Source of the DNA: Marinifilum sp. D737
GTDB lineage: Bacteria; Bacteroidota; Bacteroidia; Bacteroidales; Marinifilaceae
Assembly (NCBI RefSeq): GCF_026672275.1
Contig: NZ_JANQCD010000001.1
Coordinates: 310,001 to 374,000, forward strand
Direction: 5' to 3'
DNA length: 64,000 bases
The stretch's first letter is position 1. Each line of letters starts with the position of its first letter. This document shows positions 52,131 to 61,551 of the stretch, one piece after another. The notes under the pieces are model-generated. The model worked only from the letters and a program-made list of their open reading frames with translations, did no database searches and had not been told where the DNA came from. Both the position numbers and the translations under genes were made by a program.

Positions 52131-54059
52131 TTACCTTTTTCCAAGGAATTTTACGATCAAGAATAGGGTGATAAATCCCAGAGGAATTAGTATCCAGGAA
52201 CTGATTCCATAGGCTGCAGGCAATAAGCCTAAAATAATTGCTACAGATCCAACGGTTAAGGCGTAAGGTAGCTGAGTTCTAACATGCTCGATATGATTAC
52301 AAGAACTTGCTAAAGAGCTTAAAATAGTAGTATCTGATATTGGAGAACAGTGATCACCCAGGACCGAACCAGCCAAAATTGCCGAAACAGTAATGTGAAA
52401 AATATTCATACTTTCAGCATCACCCATTCCTGCCGAATGGCAAAGAGCCCAGGAAGCAGGAAGAATCAGAGGATAAAGAATAGCCATCGTTCCCCAAGAT
52501 GAACCTGTTGAAAAAGCAATTAAGGCAGATAAAATAAAAGTAAATGTTGGCAAGAATTCAGGCGGAACTTCAGTTGCAATTAAGATTTTCGATATAAAAT
52601 CTGCTGTATGCAAATCTTTTGTAATGTCAGCTAATGCCCATGCCAATATCAGAATAAGAATTGCTGTAAGCATGGTTTTAAAGCCTTTTACCAAGGCATC
52701 AACAGTTTTCTTTAAACTTAGTATTCTTTGTCCAATGCTTAGTGCTGAAGCTACTAATACGGCCGAAATTGATGACCAAAGCAGAGCCAAGTAAGAATCA
52801 GAAGCTCCGATAATATGTGATAGTTTTGTTCCAAACGAGATGGAAGAATCATCCCAAATATTTCCATTCCAACCAGTATAAATTAGGCCTGCAAAGGTCC
52901 CAAATATTACTACCATAACTGGAATTCCGGCATTGTACCATCTTGTAGGTATTTCAGGCGATATTTCAATGCTTTCGATTTCATCATTGGAATGTTTATT
53001 GACTTTCGAATATTTTTCTTCGGATTTAGCCCTTTGTTCAGCTTTATACATTGGTCCGAAATCCTTTTTCATGATTACAATCATTAAAATGAAAAATAGG
53101 GTGAAGAAAGGATAAAAACGGGTTGGCAATGAATTTAAAAAAATGCTGTATGGACTTTCATCGATGTTAATTTGAACGGTTGCCGATTGAATGTAACTCA
53201 ATTCTATTCCAATCCAGGTTGTAATCATGGCTATTGAAGCCACGGGAGCCGCTGTTGAATCAACGATATAGGCAAGTTTCTCTCTCGATACTTTTAATTT
53301 ATCCGTTACCGGCCGCATGGTATTCCCAACCACCAAAGTGTTGGCATAATCATCGAAAAATATTAATACACCTAAAAGCCAGGTAACAAATTGTCCCGAT
53401 CGGGAACTGTTGGCAAAACGTGAAAGCTTGTTCACTACTCCTTGCATGCCCCCATTTTGAGTAATCAGGTTGACCATAGCTCCAATTAGCATAGAAAAGA
53501 CAATAATGGAAATGTGGCCTGTATCAGCTAAAGATTGAATGATATAAGTATCCGAAATGGCAAAGATTGCTTTAAAAAAGGCAGAAAAAAATGAGATATC
53601 CTGATATCCGAAAATGATAAGTGTTCCAGAGAACAGACCTACAAATAGAGCAGAAAATACTTCTTTAAATATTAAAGCGATTAAAATAGCGATTAGTGGA
53701 GGCAATATCGACATCCATAAAGGAATGGCCTTGTACTTTTTTTCTTGTGTTTGTTGCGAAATGCTTACCTGTACAATATCACTTCCTTTAAAAACAAATG
53801 GAAGTTTTAATTGGTTTTGTTCAGCTCGAGCCCAGACTTTATTTCCATTTATTTTTACCAATACAGAATCATTTTTCAGATGATTTTCATTTTTTAAATG
53901 AAGAGTAAGCTCTGAAGGAATATCAGCAATAATTATTTTTGGTAGCTCAATGGTAAAATCTTCATTGATTGGTTGCTTTTCTTTATCAGAAGCAGCAGCA
54001 CTTTGAAATGATAACAATAGCAGCAATAAAAGAATGGAGAGGGTAGTGTTTTTAATCAT
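52131..54059 (-). CDS. NhaC-family Na+/H+ antiporter with an N-terminal signal peptide and periplasmic domain
   Basis: A 642-residue protein. Residues 1-23 are a cleavable-looking signal, and about 24-110 a strand-rich domain (FTIELPKIIIADIPSELTLH, LPFVFKGSDIVQVSISQ) placed before the first transporter helix (IPLWMSILPPLIAILIALIF). The transporter part shows LIGAMVNLITQNGGMQGVVN, DDYANTLVVGNTMRPVTD, VDSTAAPVASIAMITTWIG, FSTGSSWGTMAILYP and GDHCSPISDTTILSS, typical of the larger NhaC branch. Ordinary NhaC proteins lack the extra domain. The domain resembles a small beta-sandwich found before transporters in marine bacteria; role unknown. Confidence 0.85.
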   Translation of the reverse strand: MIKNTTLSILLLLLLLSFQSAAASDKEKQPINEDFTIELPKIIIADIPSELTLHLKNENHLKNDSVLVKINGNKVWARAEQNQLKLPFVFKGSDIVQVSISQQTQEKKYKAIPLWMSILPPLIAILIALIFKEVFSALFVGLFSGTLIIFGYQDISFFSAFFKAIFAISDTYIIQSLADTGHISIIVFSMLIGAMVNLITQNGGMQGVVNKLSRFANSSRSGQFVTWLLGVLIFFDDYANTLVVGNTMRPVTDKLKVSREKLAYIVDSTAAPVASIAMITTWIGIELSYIQSATVQINIDESPYSIFLNSLPTRFYPFFTLFFILMIVIMKKDFGPMYKAEQRAKSEEKYSKVNKHSNDEIESIEISPEIPTRWYNAGIPVMVVIFGTFAGLIYTGWNGNIWDDSSISFGTKLSHIIGASDSYLALLWSSISAVLVASALSIGQRILSLKKTVDALVKGFKTMLTAILILILAWALADITKDLHTADFISKILIATEVPPEFLPTFTFILSALIAFSTGSSWGTMAILYPLILPASWALCHSAGMGDAESMNIFHITVSAILAGSVLGDHCSPISDTTILSSLASSCNHIEHVRTQLPYALTVGSVAIILGLLPAAYGISSWILIPLGFITLFLIVKFLGKR

Positions 54060-54241
54060 TGTTGGTAATTTGGTTAGGCAGTGTTAAATATAATTATTTT
54101 GTCTGCTTTGTACTAATGAAATAGAGGGAAGTATTAAGATTTTCATAAGCGCTTATGCTTTTTTTCTTTGGTAAAATTGGTTAATTTGTGTCTGTAAACT
54201 TTAAAATTAGTAGTGTGGACGGGACTTCGGATTTATTTAGA

Positions 54242-54805
54242 ATGGAAAACAACAAAATTAATCCTGAAAAAGGAAAGGTTTTAATTGCGGAACCTTTTTT
54301 GGAAGGGAGATATTTTAAACGATCAATTGTATTGTTGGCCGAATTTAATGAAGAAGGTGCAGTTGGATTTGTTTTGAACAAACCGATTAATTTATCGGTT
54401 GATGAAGTATTGGTTAGCATTGCCCATTTTGATGGGGATGTTTTTGTTGGAGGACCAGTAGATACCAACCGAATTTATTACATACATACACTGCCTCATT
54501 TAATTCCAAACAGCATACATATCTTTGATAATTTGTATTGGGGAGGAGATTTTAGTGTTTTAAAGGATTTAATTGAAGAGAAGAAAGTGTATCCTCATCA
54601 GGTGAGGTTTTTTGCAGGTTACTCGGGTTGGAGTGCAGGTCAGCTGAATGAGGAAATTAAGGAAAATTCATGGTTGGTTAGTCAAATTGATGTTAGAAGC
54701 ATAATGAGCCTCAACAATGATAATTTGTGGGAACAATCATTACGCAAGCTTGGTGGCAGATATCGTATGTGGTCTAACTTTCCGGAAAATCCGAGTATGA
54801 ATTAA
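54242..54805 (+). CDS. YqgE/AlgH family protein
   Basis: Start chosen at ATG 54242, giving 187 residues, the usual length; an in-frame GTG at 54188 would add 18 unlikely residues. GKVLIAEPFLEGRYFKRSIV, EGAVGFVLNKPINLSVDEVL, VFVGGPVDTNRIYYIHTLP and RFFAGYSGWSAGQLNEEIKE are family-defining. AlgH/YqgE proteins are soluble cytoplasmic proteins; the molecular function is not settled, with roles in alginate and virulence gene control reported in Pseudomonas. The last 4 bases overlap the convergent aminotransferase gene. Confidence 0.93.
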   Translation: MENNKINPEKGKVLIAEPFLEGRYFKRSIVLLAEFNEEGAVGFVLNKPINLSVDEVLVSIAHFDGDVFVGGPVDTNRIYYIHTLPHLIPNSIHIFDNLYWGGDFSVLKDLIEEKKVYPHQVRFFAGYSGWSAGQLNEEIKENSWLVSQIDVRSIMSLNNDNLWEQSLRKLGGRYRMWSNFPENPSMN

Positions 54806-55656
54806 TATTTGAAAGCATTTTTATTCAATTCCTCAAGTAAGAGTTTTGCAGTTTTATTAAAATACCTACGATCTTTAAAAGCAACTACCCATTTAATTCC
54901 GCTAATTGCATTACTTAAGAAAATCTCGTCAGCTTCAACCAAATCGTCAATGGTAATCATGCAATCATCGTAAACGGTCATATTTAATTTAAGTGCAGTT
55001 TGGATTAACTGTTCTCTCATAATTCCACTCACGGCTCCACTTTCAATGGAAGGCGTCATAAGAATGTCATTTTTTACAATGAATAAATTCGAGCTGATAC
55101 TTTCAATAGGATTACCTCTCTCGTTAAGAATTAGGCAGTCATCCAAATGCATTCTGTTTTTATAGTTACCAGCCATAATAAACAAAAGCGAGTTCCCGGT
55201 TTTGAATTGAGAAATAATATCGGATGATTTTTTACAATCCTTATAAATATCAATTTTAAGCCCTTTTTTATTAATTACATACTGATCTTCCTCAAGGCGC
55301 GATGTTTCAATTAAATAGGATATGGTATTGTCAGTAGGAGTGTATAAGCCACCATCATTTCTAAATACGCTTAAGCGGATTCTCGTACCTGCAAAAGACT
55401 TGTTCTTATTAATCAAATAGGTGATATTGATTTTCAGTTTATCTCTGAAATTTTCCGGTACAATCATCCCTATTGTTTTCATTCCCATGATTAATCGATC
55501 TAAATGTTGATCGAAAAATTGAATTTCGGTTCCATTTGAATGAATGGTTTCAAAAAGAGAATCACCATATCGGAAAGCACGGTTTGCAGCACCAAAAACA
55601 GGGCTGTCTTTTGGAAATAATTCGCCGTTTAAATTGATATATTCGCTATGACTCAT
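54802..55656 (-). CDS. Class IV aminotransferase (aminodeoxychorismate lyase or branched-chain aminotransferase-like)
   Basis: A 284-residue PLP enzyme of fold type IV. YINLNGELFPKDSPVFGAANR, then FRYGDSLFETIH at the N-terminus, SQFKTGNSLLFIMAGNYKN around the PLP-binding Lys, ESISSNLFIVKNDILMTPSI and SGIMREQLIQTA are conserved in PabC/IlvE/DAT. The GDSLFETI motif and small size fit PabC (4-amino-4-deoxychorismate lyase, folate synthesis), but D-amino-acid aminotransferase cannot be excluded. It is followed at 2 bases by the GmhB-like gene upstream on the minus strand, with a rhomboid next: a compact run of genes. Confidence 0.85.
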   Translation of the reverse strand: MSHSEYINLNGELFPKDSPVFGAANRAFRYGDSLFETIHSNGTEIQFFDQHLDRLIMGMKTIGMIVPENFRDKLKINITYLINKNKSFAGTRIRLSVFRNDGGLYTPTDNTISYLIETSRLEEDQYVINKKGLKIDIYKDCKKSSDIISQFKTGNSLLFIMAGNYKNRMHLDDCLILNERGNPIESISSNLFIVKNDILMTPSIESGAVSGIMREQLIQTALKLNMTVYDDCMITIDDLVEADEIFLSNAISGIKWVVAFKDRRYFNKTAKLLLEELNKNAFKY

Positions 55657-55657
55657 A

Positions 55658-56155
55658 CTATAATTCTCCTTTTAAAATTTTATCGCAATAAGATTCGATA
55701 TTTTCATTTGCTTCTACTTTTATTCCTTTTATTCCAGCTGCTTCCGCCGATTGTTTATCTCTTAAGCTATCGCCAATCATATAAGATTGATCTGGATCGA
55801 TATTATAATCCTGAATTGCTTTTTTGATAAAATAAGGACTAGGTTTCCTGCAATCACAAACAGCCACACTGTCGTGATGAGGACAGAAGTAGATTTTCTC
55901 TATTGTAATGTTCTCTCTTCTCAGAATACAAAGTAGATGATCATGAACTTTATTTACATCATCTTTGGTATAAATCCCTTTAGCAACACCACCTTGGTTG
56001 GTAACAATAAACAACTTGTATCCAGCTTTAGTGAATTTTTTTAGTGATGGAATAATGCCTTCATTAATCACAAAATCTTTAACATGATAGATGTAATAAT
56101 GTCCAATATCGGAATTGATTACCCCATCACGATCAAGAAAAATAGCTTTTTGCAT
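55658..56155 (-). CDS. HAD-IIIA phosphatase, GmhB-like
   Basis: A 165-residue phosphatase with the HAD nucleophile motif FLDRDGVIN (Asp8, Asp10), motif II IVTNQGGVAKG, the zinc-finger-like FCPHHDSVAVCDCRKP, and motif IV YMIGDSLRDKQSAEAAG. This order and the Cys/His loop are those of D-glycero-D-manno-heptose-1,7-bisphosphate 7-phosphatase (GmhB), and also of histidinol-phosphate phosphatase relatives. It probably serves LPS heptose synthesis. The genes on either side are 2-3 bases away, so it is in one operon with the aminotransferase and rhomboid. Confidence 0.85.
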   Translation of the reverse strand: MQKAIFLDRDGVINSDIGHYYIYHVKDFVINEGIIPSLKKFTKAGYKLFIVTNQGGVAKGIYTKDDVNKVHDHLLCILRRENITIEKIYFCPHHDSVAVCDCRKPSPYFIKKAIQDYNIDPDQSYMIGDSLRDKQSAEAAGIKGIKVEANENIESYCDKILKGEL

Positions 56156-56158
56156 GCT

Positions 56159-56764
56159 TTAAAAATTGAGAATCTGCTGCAAAAATAATGAGAATAATTT
56201 GGGTTTAATGATTAATGGAAACAGAAATCCGAACAACGCACCTGAGAAATGTGCACTATGACCAATATTATCGATATTTTTCTTTCCCATATAGTAGGAA
56301 TAATAAAGGTATCCTGCCGCGAAAATAATTCCCGGAATTGGAATTGCAAAAAATAAATACAGTGGATCATATGGAGCAAAGAAAATAGCTGCAAATACTA
56401 CTGCAGAAGTTGCACCAGAAGCTCCTACTGCATTATAATGATAGTGTTCTTTGTGTTTTCTTAAATCGTAAAGTGTCGAAATTATAATTGCACTAAGATA
56501 TAATATGACAAAATAGAATACTCCTGTTGATCCGAAATGGATTCTAAAATATTTTTCAAGAGTAAATCCAAATGAAAACAATACAATCATATTAATTATC
56601 AAATGCTCCCAGTTAGCGTGTAAAAATCCGTATGTAATGATTCTGTACCACTGATTTCTTTTGGTGATTTGATATGCATTAAACTGATATTTGTACAGCA
56701 AATCGTTGTTCTGAAATGCAGCTAGTGAGATCAGTACTGTTATGGCAATTATTATGATGGTCAT
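56159..56764 (-). CDS. Rhomboid family intramembrane serine protease
   Basis: A 201-residue membrane protein with six helices. Catalytic Ser116 is in AVGASGATSAVVF, and the His is residue 172 in GHSAHFSGALFGF. HANWEHLIINMIVLFSFG supplies the conserved W/N and HL..N pattern of loop 1/helix 2. It should cleave membrane-anchored substrates within the bilayer. The gene starts 11 bases after the OmpA-family gene stop on the minus strand and is followed at 3 bases by the GmhB-like gene. Confidence 0.93.
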   Translation of the reverse strand: MTIIIIAITVLISLAAFQNNDLLYKYQFNAYQITKRNQWYRIITYGFLHANWEHLIINMIVLFSFGFTLEKYFRIHFGSTGVFYFVILYLSAIIISTLYDLRKHKEHYHYNAVGASGATSAVVFAAIFFAPYDPLYLFFAIPIPGIIFAAGYLYYSYYMGKKNIDNIGHSAHFSGALFGFLFPLIIKPKLFSLFLQQILNF

Positions 56765-56775
56765 GTTGTGTGTTT

Positions 56776-58857
56776 CTAAAATGCTTCCAACAGTTTAACT
56801 GTTAAAGCGGGTTTGCCTGGATCATATCCTCCGGCTTTGTATTCAACTCTATTTTTTGTAATTCCTTTCGAAATTACATATTCTGCAGCTTGAGAAGCTC
56901 TTTCCAGGCTAACAATTTTATTGTCTCTTTTGCCATTGTCAAAGTTTGTGAAACCTATAATTTGAATGGCAATATTTGGATTTACAATCAATAAGTTCGC
57001 TAAATTATCGAGTTCAAGTATGGTGTTTTTACTTAGTTCAGCTGAGTTTTTTTCATATTCAACACCAAAGAGTTGTATGTTTTCATTTTTGTTGAATTTT
57101 TGCAATTCAATTTGCTCAAAATGATCTGCTTGATAACGATAATTGGTAATTGCTTTTGTGAAATATCCATCTTTTCGAATGATAACATCATACGATTTTG
57201 AAGGGTCGATATCTTGAGTGAATTCCCCGTAATCATCGGTTTCGCATAAACTATTGATCTTATAACTACGATTTATAAGTTCGATGTTGACTTGTTCCAG
57301 TGCACGTCCGGAAAACTCATCAACAACACTTCCTTTAAACTTTACCCAAGGGGTTGTTTCCAAGGATATATTTAGTTGTTTAGGTGTAGATCCATTCTGA
57401 GCAAAATAAAGAATTCTTTTCGTTTTATAACCTGGTTTACTAACAATTAAGCTGTAATTTTTATGGTCGAAAATATCTATTTTAAACATTCCATTTTCAC
57501 TACTTTTTGTTGATTTTTCTCTGGATAAATTATCCATTAGAACAATATCGACACTAGGAATGGATTTCTTGGAATACCGATCCACCATTCTTCCGTGTAT
57601 GGCTGTTACCATCTCTGGATTTTGAGTAAATGAAAAGATATCATCGTTTCCTCTTCGGTTCGATGAAAAGAAACCACTTTCTTTTGAGCCTTTAAAAATA
57701 AATCCAAAATCATCTTTTTCAGAATTGAAAGGAAGGCCTATGTTTACCGGATAAGTCCAGCTATTTCGTTCAAATGTTGTTTTAAAAATATCCAGACCTC
57801 CAAAACCAATGTGTCCATCGGAGGCAAAATAAAGATAGTTGTCGTCGCCAATAAATGGAAACATTTCGTTACCGGATGTATTAACTGTAGGTCCCAAGTT
57901 AATTGGTTTACTCCAGGCAAAACCAAGTTTTCGGCATACATAAATATCAGTTCCACCGTATCCACCTTTCATATTTGAGATGAAATACAAATACCTTCCG
58001 TCCGAAGATATACTGGGATGACCAATGGAGTAGGCACGACCTGAAAAAAGAAACAACTCAGGTTTATCCCAGGATTTTCCATTAAAGCGCGATGAATAAA
58101 TATTCAATTCCGATTTACCTTCAAGATTTACATGCCCTTTGTTGCGAGTGAAAAATACGAATCGCTCGTTTGGCGTAAAGCAAGCAGGACCTTCGTGATA
58201 TTTAGAATTAAACGTTTCGCTAAATGGAATTGGATCTACAAAACGATCTCCTATTTGTTCGGTGTAATACAAATCAAGATAATGTTCTCCTGTTCTGCCA
58301 TCAATTTCTTTTGAGGTTTTGTTATGACGTCCCGAAACGAAAACCAAACCATCTTTGTAAAGAGCAGATGCAAAATCGGACTGGGGAGAATTTATTCCAA
58401 TAGGTTTTACAATAAACTGCTGATTATCCTCTAATTCGTTGATAAGATTACATGACAGGATTAAATTTTGAATGTTTTTATCTCGAGGATTAAGCTTTGC
58501 GTATTTTTCGAACCAAATTTTTGCTTCGGTATAATTTCTGGTTCTTTTTAAAAGGTGAGCATAATTAAGAAAATCCTTAGAATTGGCATTAGGGTCAATT
58601 ACCAATTTTTCCAATAAATAAAGAGCCTCAGTATCTTTATTTATTTGAATATAGCATTGCGCCAATTTTCTTTTTACATCAATATCGTTTGAACTTTCTA
58701 AGTATTTTTCAAAATAATTGATTGCATGTGCAAATTCACTATTCTTAAAATATCGATTGCCTTTTTCAACCCATTGTGATTGTGCAAATGAAGAGATACT
58801 TCCTAAAGTGATTAGAAAAAATACTAATATGATATTTAATCCAGCTTTACTGTTCAT
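56776..58857 (-). CDS. TPR, beta-propeller, carboxypeptidase-like and OmpA domain protein (PorE-like)
   Basis: A 693-residue exported protein (signal 1-25). Domain order: TPR-like helices (about 30-145), WD40/PD40 propeller (about 150-415; YHEGPACFTPNERFVFFTRN, GHPSISSDGRYLYFISN, GNEMFPFIGDDNYLYFASDG), a CarboxypepD_reg-like sandwich (about 420-590) and an OmpA peptidoglycan-binding domain (about 600-690; LDNLANLLIVNPNIAIQIIG, RASQAAEYVISKGITKNRVE). This exact order is that of PorE, the T9SS component that anchors to peptidoglycan, but many paralogues exist. It is the third gene of a unit with PorP/SprF and a type-B sorted protein. Confidence 0.88.
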   Translation of the reverse strand: MNSKAGLNIILVFFLITLGSISSFAQSQWVEKGNRYFKNSEFAHAINYFEKYLESSNDIDVKRKLAQCYIQINKDTEALYLLEKLVIDPNANSKDFLNYAHLLKRTRNYTEAKIWFEKYAKLNPRDKNIQNLILSCNLINELEDNQQFIVKPIGINSPQSDFASALYKDGLVFVSGRHNKTSKEIDGRTGEHYLDLYYTEQIGDRFVDPIPFSETFNSKYHEGPACFTPNERFVFFTRNKGHVNLEGKSELNIYSSRFNGKSWDKPELFLFSGRAYSIGHPSISSDGRYLYFISNMKGGYGGTDIYVCRKLGFAWSKPINLGPTVNTSGNEMFPFIGDDNYLYFASDGHIGFGGLDIFKTTFERNSWTYPVNIGLPFNSEKDDFGFIFKGSKESGFFSSNRRGNDDIFSFTQNPEMVTAIHGRMVDRYSKKSIPSVDIVLMDNLSREKSTKSSENGMFKIDIFDHKNYSLIVSKPGYKTKRILYFAQNGSTPKQLNISLETTPWVKFKGSVVDEFSGRALEQVNIELINRSYKINSLCETDDYGEFTQDIDPSKSYDVIIRKDGYFTKAITNYRYQADHFEQIELQKFNKNENIQLFGVEYEKNSAELSKNTILELDNLANLLIVNPNIAIQIIGFTNFDNGKRDNKIVSLERASQAAEYVISKGITKNRVEYKAGGYDPGKPALTVKLLEAF

Positions 58858-58862
58858 GGTAC

Positions 58863-59816
58863 TTAGAAATATCGTGGTGACGTAATTTTGCTCTTTTTTA
58901 AAGATAAATTGTAATTTAATATTATTTCGTGATTTGTAAAGCCTTTTGATCTATATTTTCCAAAATATTTTTCATAAGAATATGAAAATCTTAATTTCTG
59001 ACTCAATTGATATCCAATGCTACCAGCCCAGGAATCATCTGTTCTGTATCCTACCCCCATAGAAACACCACTTTCATGAACCATATCAAAATTTGCCAGG
59101 GCCGTAGTTGTACCAGAATAGGAGCTAACGATTAAAACAGATGGTTTAAATGTTAATTCAGGGTTTAAAGGAAAGGTAGCACCTCCTCCCAAATAGCACA
59201 CTGTATTTTTGAATTTAAACTTCATATTATCTGAAAATCCTTCGGTATCGGGCTGATCGTTCGAAAGCAATCTTGGAGCTGAAAATCCGATATAATATTT
59301 TGGTGTGTAATAATAAAAACCGATTCCAAAATTTGGTACCCATGTTGAAATATCCTGATCAGGAAAAGCAGGATCATCAGGAGATGGGAAATTAGGATCG
59401 TAGCTTGTTAGTTCGGTCCAGTTAATTTGCTTGTTGATGAATCCGGCTTGAATTCCCATAGACAAAGTTCCCTCGAGACTAACTTGTAAATGGTAGGCAT
59501 AATTTAAGAATACAGCATTATCTTTCTGAATTCCGAATCTATTGTTGTATACAACTGCTCCTAGGCCAAAATTGGTATAGTTTACGGGGGCTTGTATCGA
59601 TAAAACTGCTGTTTCCGGCGATCCTTCCACATCTACCCACTGATTGCGATAGGCAATTACCGCTTCCATAAAGCGACTACTGCCTGCATAAGCAGGGTTA
59701 TAAAATAATCGGTTGTAAGAAAAATTTGAAAACCGGATGTCTTCTTGCGCCCATGATTTAAATATGGGAAATAAAAGGAGTCCAATTGATATTGTAATTT
59801 TGTAAAGTTGATTCAT
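58863..59816 (-). CDS. PorP/SprF family T9SS membrane protein
   Basis: A 317-residue outer-membrane barrel (signal about 1-24, ending SWAQ). QEDIRFSNFSYNRLFYNPAY, RNQWVDVEGSP and YEKYFGKYRSKGFTNHEIIL match PorP/SprF. Members are specificity partners for proteins with type-B T9SS sorting domains and hold them on the surface after export. Here the type-B protein is the next gene upstream, 2 bases away, and the PorE-like gene is 5 bases downstream: a full cognate set. Confidence 0.92.
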   Translation of the reverse strand: MNQLYKITISIGLLLFPIFKSWAQEDIRFSNFSYNRLFYNPAYAGSSRFMEAVIAYRNQWVDVEGSPETAVLSIQAPVNYTNFGLGAVVYNNRFGIQKDNAVFLNYAYHLQVSLEGTLSMGIQAGFINKQINWTELTSYDPNFPSPDDPAFPDQDISTWVPNFGIGFYYYTPKYYIGFSAPRLLSNDQPDTEGFSDNMKFKFKNTVCYLGGGATFPLNPELTFKPSVLIVSSYSGTTTALANFDMVHESGVSMGVGYRTDDSWAGSIGYQLSQKLRFSYSYEKYFGKYRSKGFTNHEIILNYNLSLKKSKITSPRYF

Positions 59817-59818
59817 TC

Positions 59819-60502
59819 TCAGTATTTAACCACAATATAACCACTTTTCACATATTCTTTATCCTTAATAATTAGCTTAAAGAAGTAGGTTCCTTTAGGC
59901 AATTTATCTCCGGGACCAAGCTTTACTCCAGCATTGTTGTAACTACCATCCCATGCTTCCTGGTTGTTGTAGTTTTTCTTCTCGTAAACTTTGGTTCCCC
60001 AACGCGAGAATACAATGAACTCATTTTCCGGATAATTTTCAATTCCCTTAATGTAAAATTTGTCGTTAATATTGTCGTTATTCGGTGAGAATGACGAAGG
60101 TATTAATAATTCAACTTGATTTGGATCAAGAACATTAACTAAAATAAACGCATTACTGCAGCGCTTTGCCTGATCACAGATTTCGTAGTATATCGTATCA
60201 GTTCCGAAACTCATTTCGTAAGGATAATATACCATAAGGGTGTTATCCTCTATTAAATAAGCTTTACCAAACTGGTCGGTTTGACGAAGTATAGACTTTT
60301 CGAGATCTTCTTTTGATGAAAAGCTGTCATTTTTTAGAAAGTCTATTTCAATATATATTACCTCACTTGCAGAACTTTGGTTTGTAATGGAAACCGTATC
60401 GTTTTCGGCAACGGGAGGTTCACCAGTTTGTCCCATACACAATAAATTTGTGCAGAGAGAAAATCCAAGTAACAATATTCGAATGGGTAGATTTATTCTC
60501 AT
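59819..60502 (-). CDS. Small secreted protein with type-B T9SS sorting domain (gliding motility-associated C-terminal)
   Basis: A 227-residue protein: signal peptide (about 1-25), a short region with VYYPYEMSFGTDTIYYEICD (cadherin-like strand pair), and a CHU_C domain (about 125-227: LLIPSSFSPNNDNINDKFYI, ENEFIVFSRWGTKVYEKKNY, AWDGSYNNAGVKLG, YVKSGYIVVKY). Most type-B cargo is very large; this one is almost only sorting domain. That suggests a structural or adaptor role with the neighbouring PorP/SprF barrel and PorE-like protein, not an enzyme. Confidence 0.9.
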   Translation of the reverse strand: MRINLPIRILLLGFSLCTNLLCMGQTGEPPVAENDTVSITNQSSASEVIYIEIDFLKNDSFSSKEDLEKSILRQTDQFGKAYLIEDNTLMVYYPYEMSFGTDTIYYEICDQAKRCSNAFILVNVLDPNQVELLIPSSFSPNNDNINDKFYIKGIENYPENEFIVFSRWGTKVYEKKNYNNQEAWDGSYNNAGVKLGPGDKLPKGTYFFKLIIKDKEYVKSGYIVVKY

Positions 60503-60540
60503 ATTAGGGGTTTGCGTAAAATTAAGTTTTAACGCTGCTG

Positions 60541-61542
60541 CTAATGGAGAATTTTAAAAATTAATTCTTTTAAAAGATCTCCTTGTTTCGTTCCAGCATC
60601 ACCAAATCCTTTCGATCTTAAATCATATTCTCGCAGCATCTCAATTATCGAAACCAATTTCTTAGGGTTGTAATTTCTCGATGCGAGTTTATAATCTTTT
60701 ACGAAATAAGGATTGATTCGCAAGCTCGAAGCAACAACTTTTTCGTTTGTTTTATTTTTTAAGAAATAATACTTTAAAACTTTGGAGAAATACGAGTGTA
60801 ATAATGCAATGGTTACAACGAGAGGATGATTTTTTTCGTTGGTAGAAAAATAGTTTATGATTTGATTGGCCTTTAAGATATCTTTTTTGCCTAATGCATT
60901 TTGCAGTTCGAAATTATTATAATCTTTTGATATTCCGATGTTTTTCTCGATGTCGGCAGGCGTAATTGTATCGCTATTGGTAATGTTTATGGTTAACTTT
61001 TCTATTGCATTGGTAATTTTACCTAAATCGTTTCCTAAAAATTCAGCCAATAGGAATGCAGCCTTATTATCAACTTTATATTTTAAGTTTGAAGCATATT
61101 TTTTTATCCAATCCGGAATCTGATTTTCATAGATCTTTTTTGATTCGAAAAGAATCCCATTTTGAGCGACATCTTTGGTGAAAGCTTTTCGCTTATCCAA
61201 TGACTTGTATTTGTAATTAATCACCAAAATAGTTGATTGCAAGGGATTTTTAACATATGAAGATAACTGATCTATGTTCTTGATATTTTGAGCTTCCCTA
61301 ACAACAACAACTTGTTTTTCGGCCATCATAGGAAATCTTCTGGCAGTAGTAACAATGGTACCTATGTCAGTATCTTTCCCATAAAGAATGGTTTGATTAA
61401 AATCTCTTTCATGCTCGGGTAGAGCATGGTCTATAATATAATCGGTAATCTTATCAATAAAGAAACTTTCTTCGCCCATTAAAAAGTAAATAGGAGCAAA
61501 ATCTTTTTTCTTAAGGCCTTTAAATATCTCTTCGTATGTCAT
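60541..61542 (-). CDS. holA: DNA polymerase III subunit delta
   Basis: Clamp-loader subunit that opens the beta clamp. A 333-residue AAA+-like protein lacking the Walker motif, as expected for delta. The N-terminal IYFLMGEESFFIDKITDYII and RRFPMMAEKQVVVVREAQNI, the IPDWIKKYASNLKYKVDNKA segment and the collar-domain LQNALGKKDILKANQIINYF are typical. It starts 10 bases after AMP nucleosidase on the minus strand, with the HsdR-N-like gene divergent just beyond, an arrangement I recall as frequent in Bacteroidota. Confidence 0.93.
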   Translation of the reverse strand: MTYEEIFKGLKKKDFAPIYFLMGEESFFIDKITDYIIDHALPEHERDFNQTILYGKDTDIGTIVTTARRFPMMAEKQVVVVREAQNIKNIDQLSSYVKNPLQSTILVINYKYKSLDKRKAFTKDVAQNGILFESKKIYENQIPDWIKKYASNLKYKVDNKAAFLLAEFLGNDLGKITNAIEKLTINITNSDTITPADIEKNIGISKDYNNFELQNALGKKDILKANQIINYFSTNEKNHPLVVTIALLHSYFSKVLKYYFLKNKTNEKVVASSLRINPYFVKDYKLASRNYNPKKLVSIIEMLREYDLRSKGFGDAGTKQGDLLKELIFKILH

Positions 61543-61551
61543 TGTTCAAAC

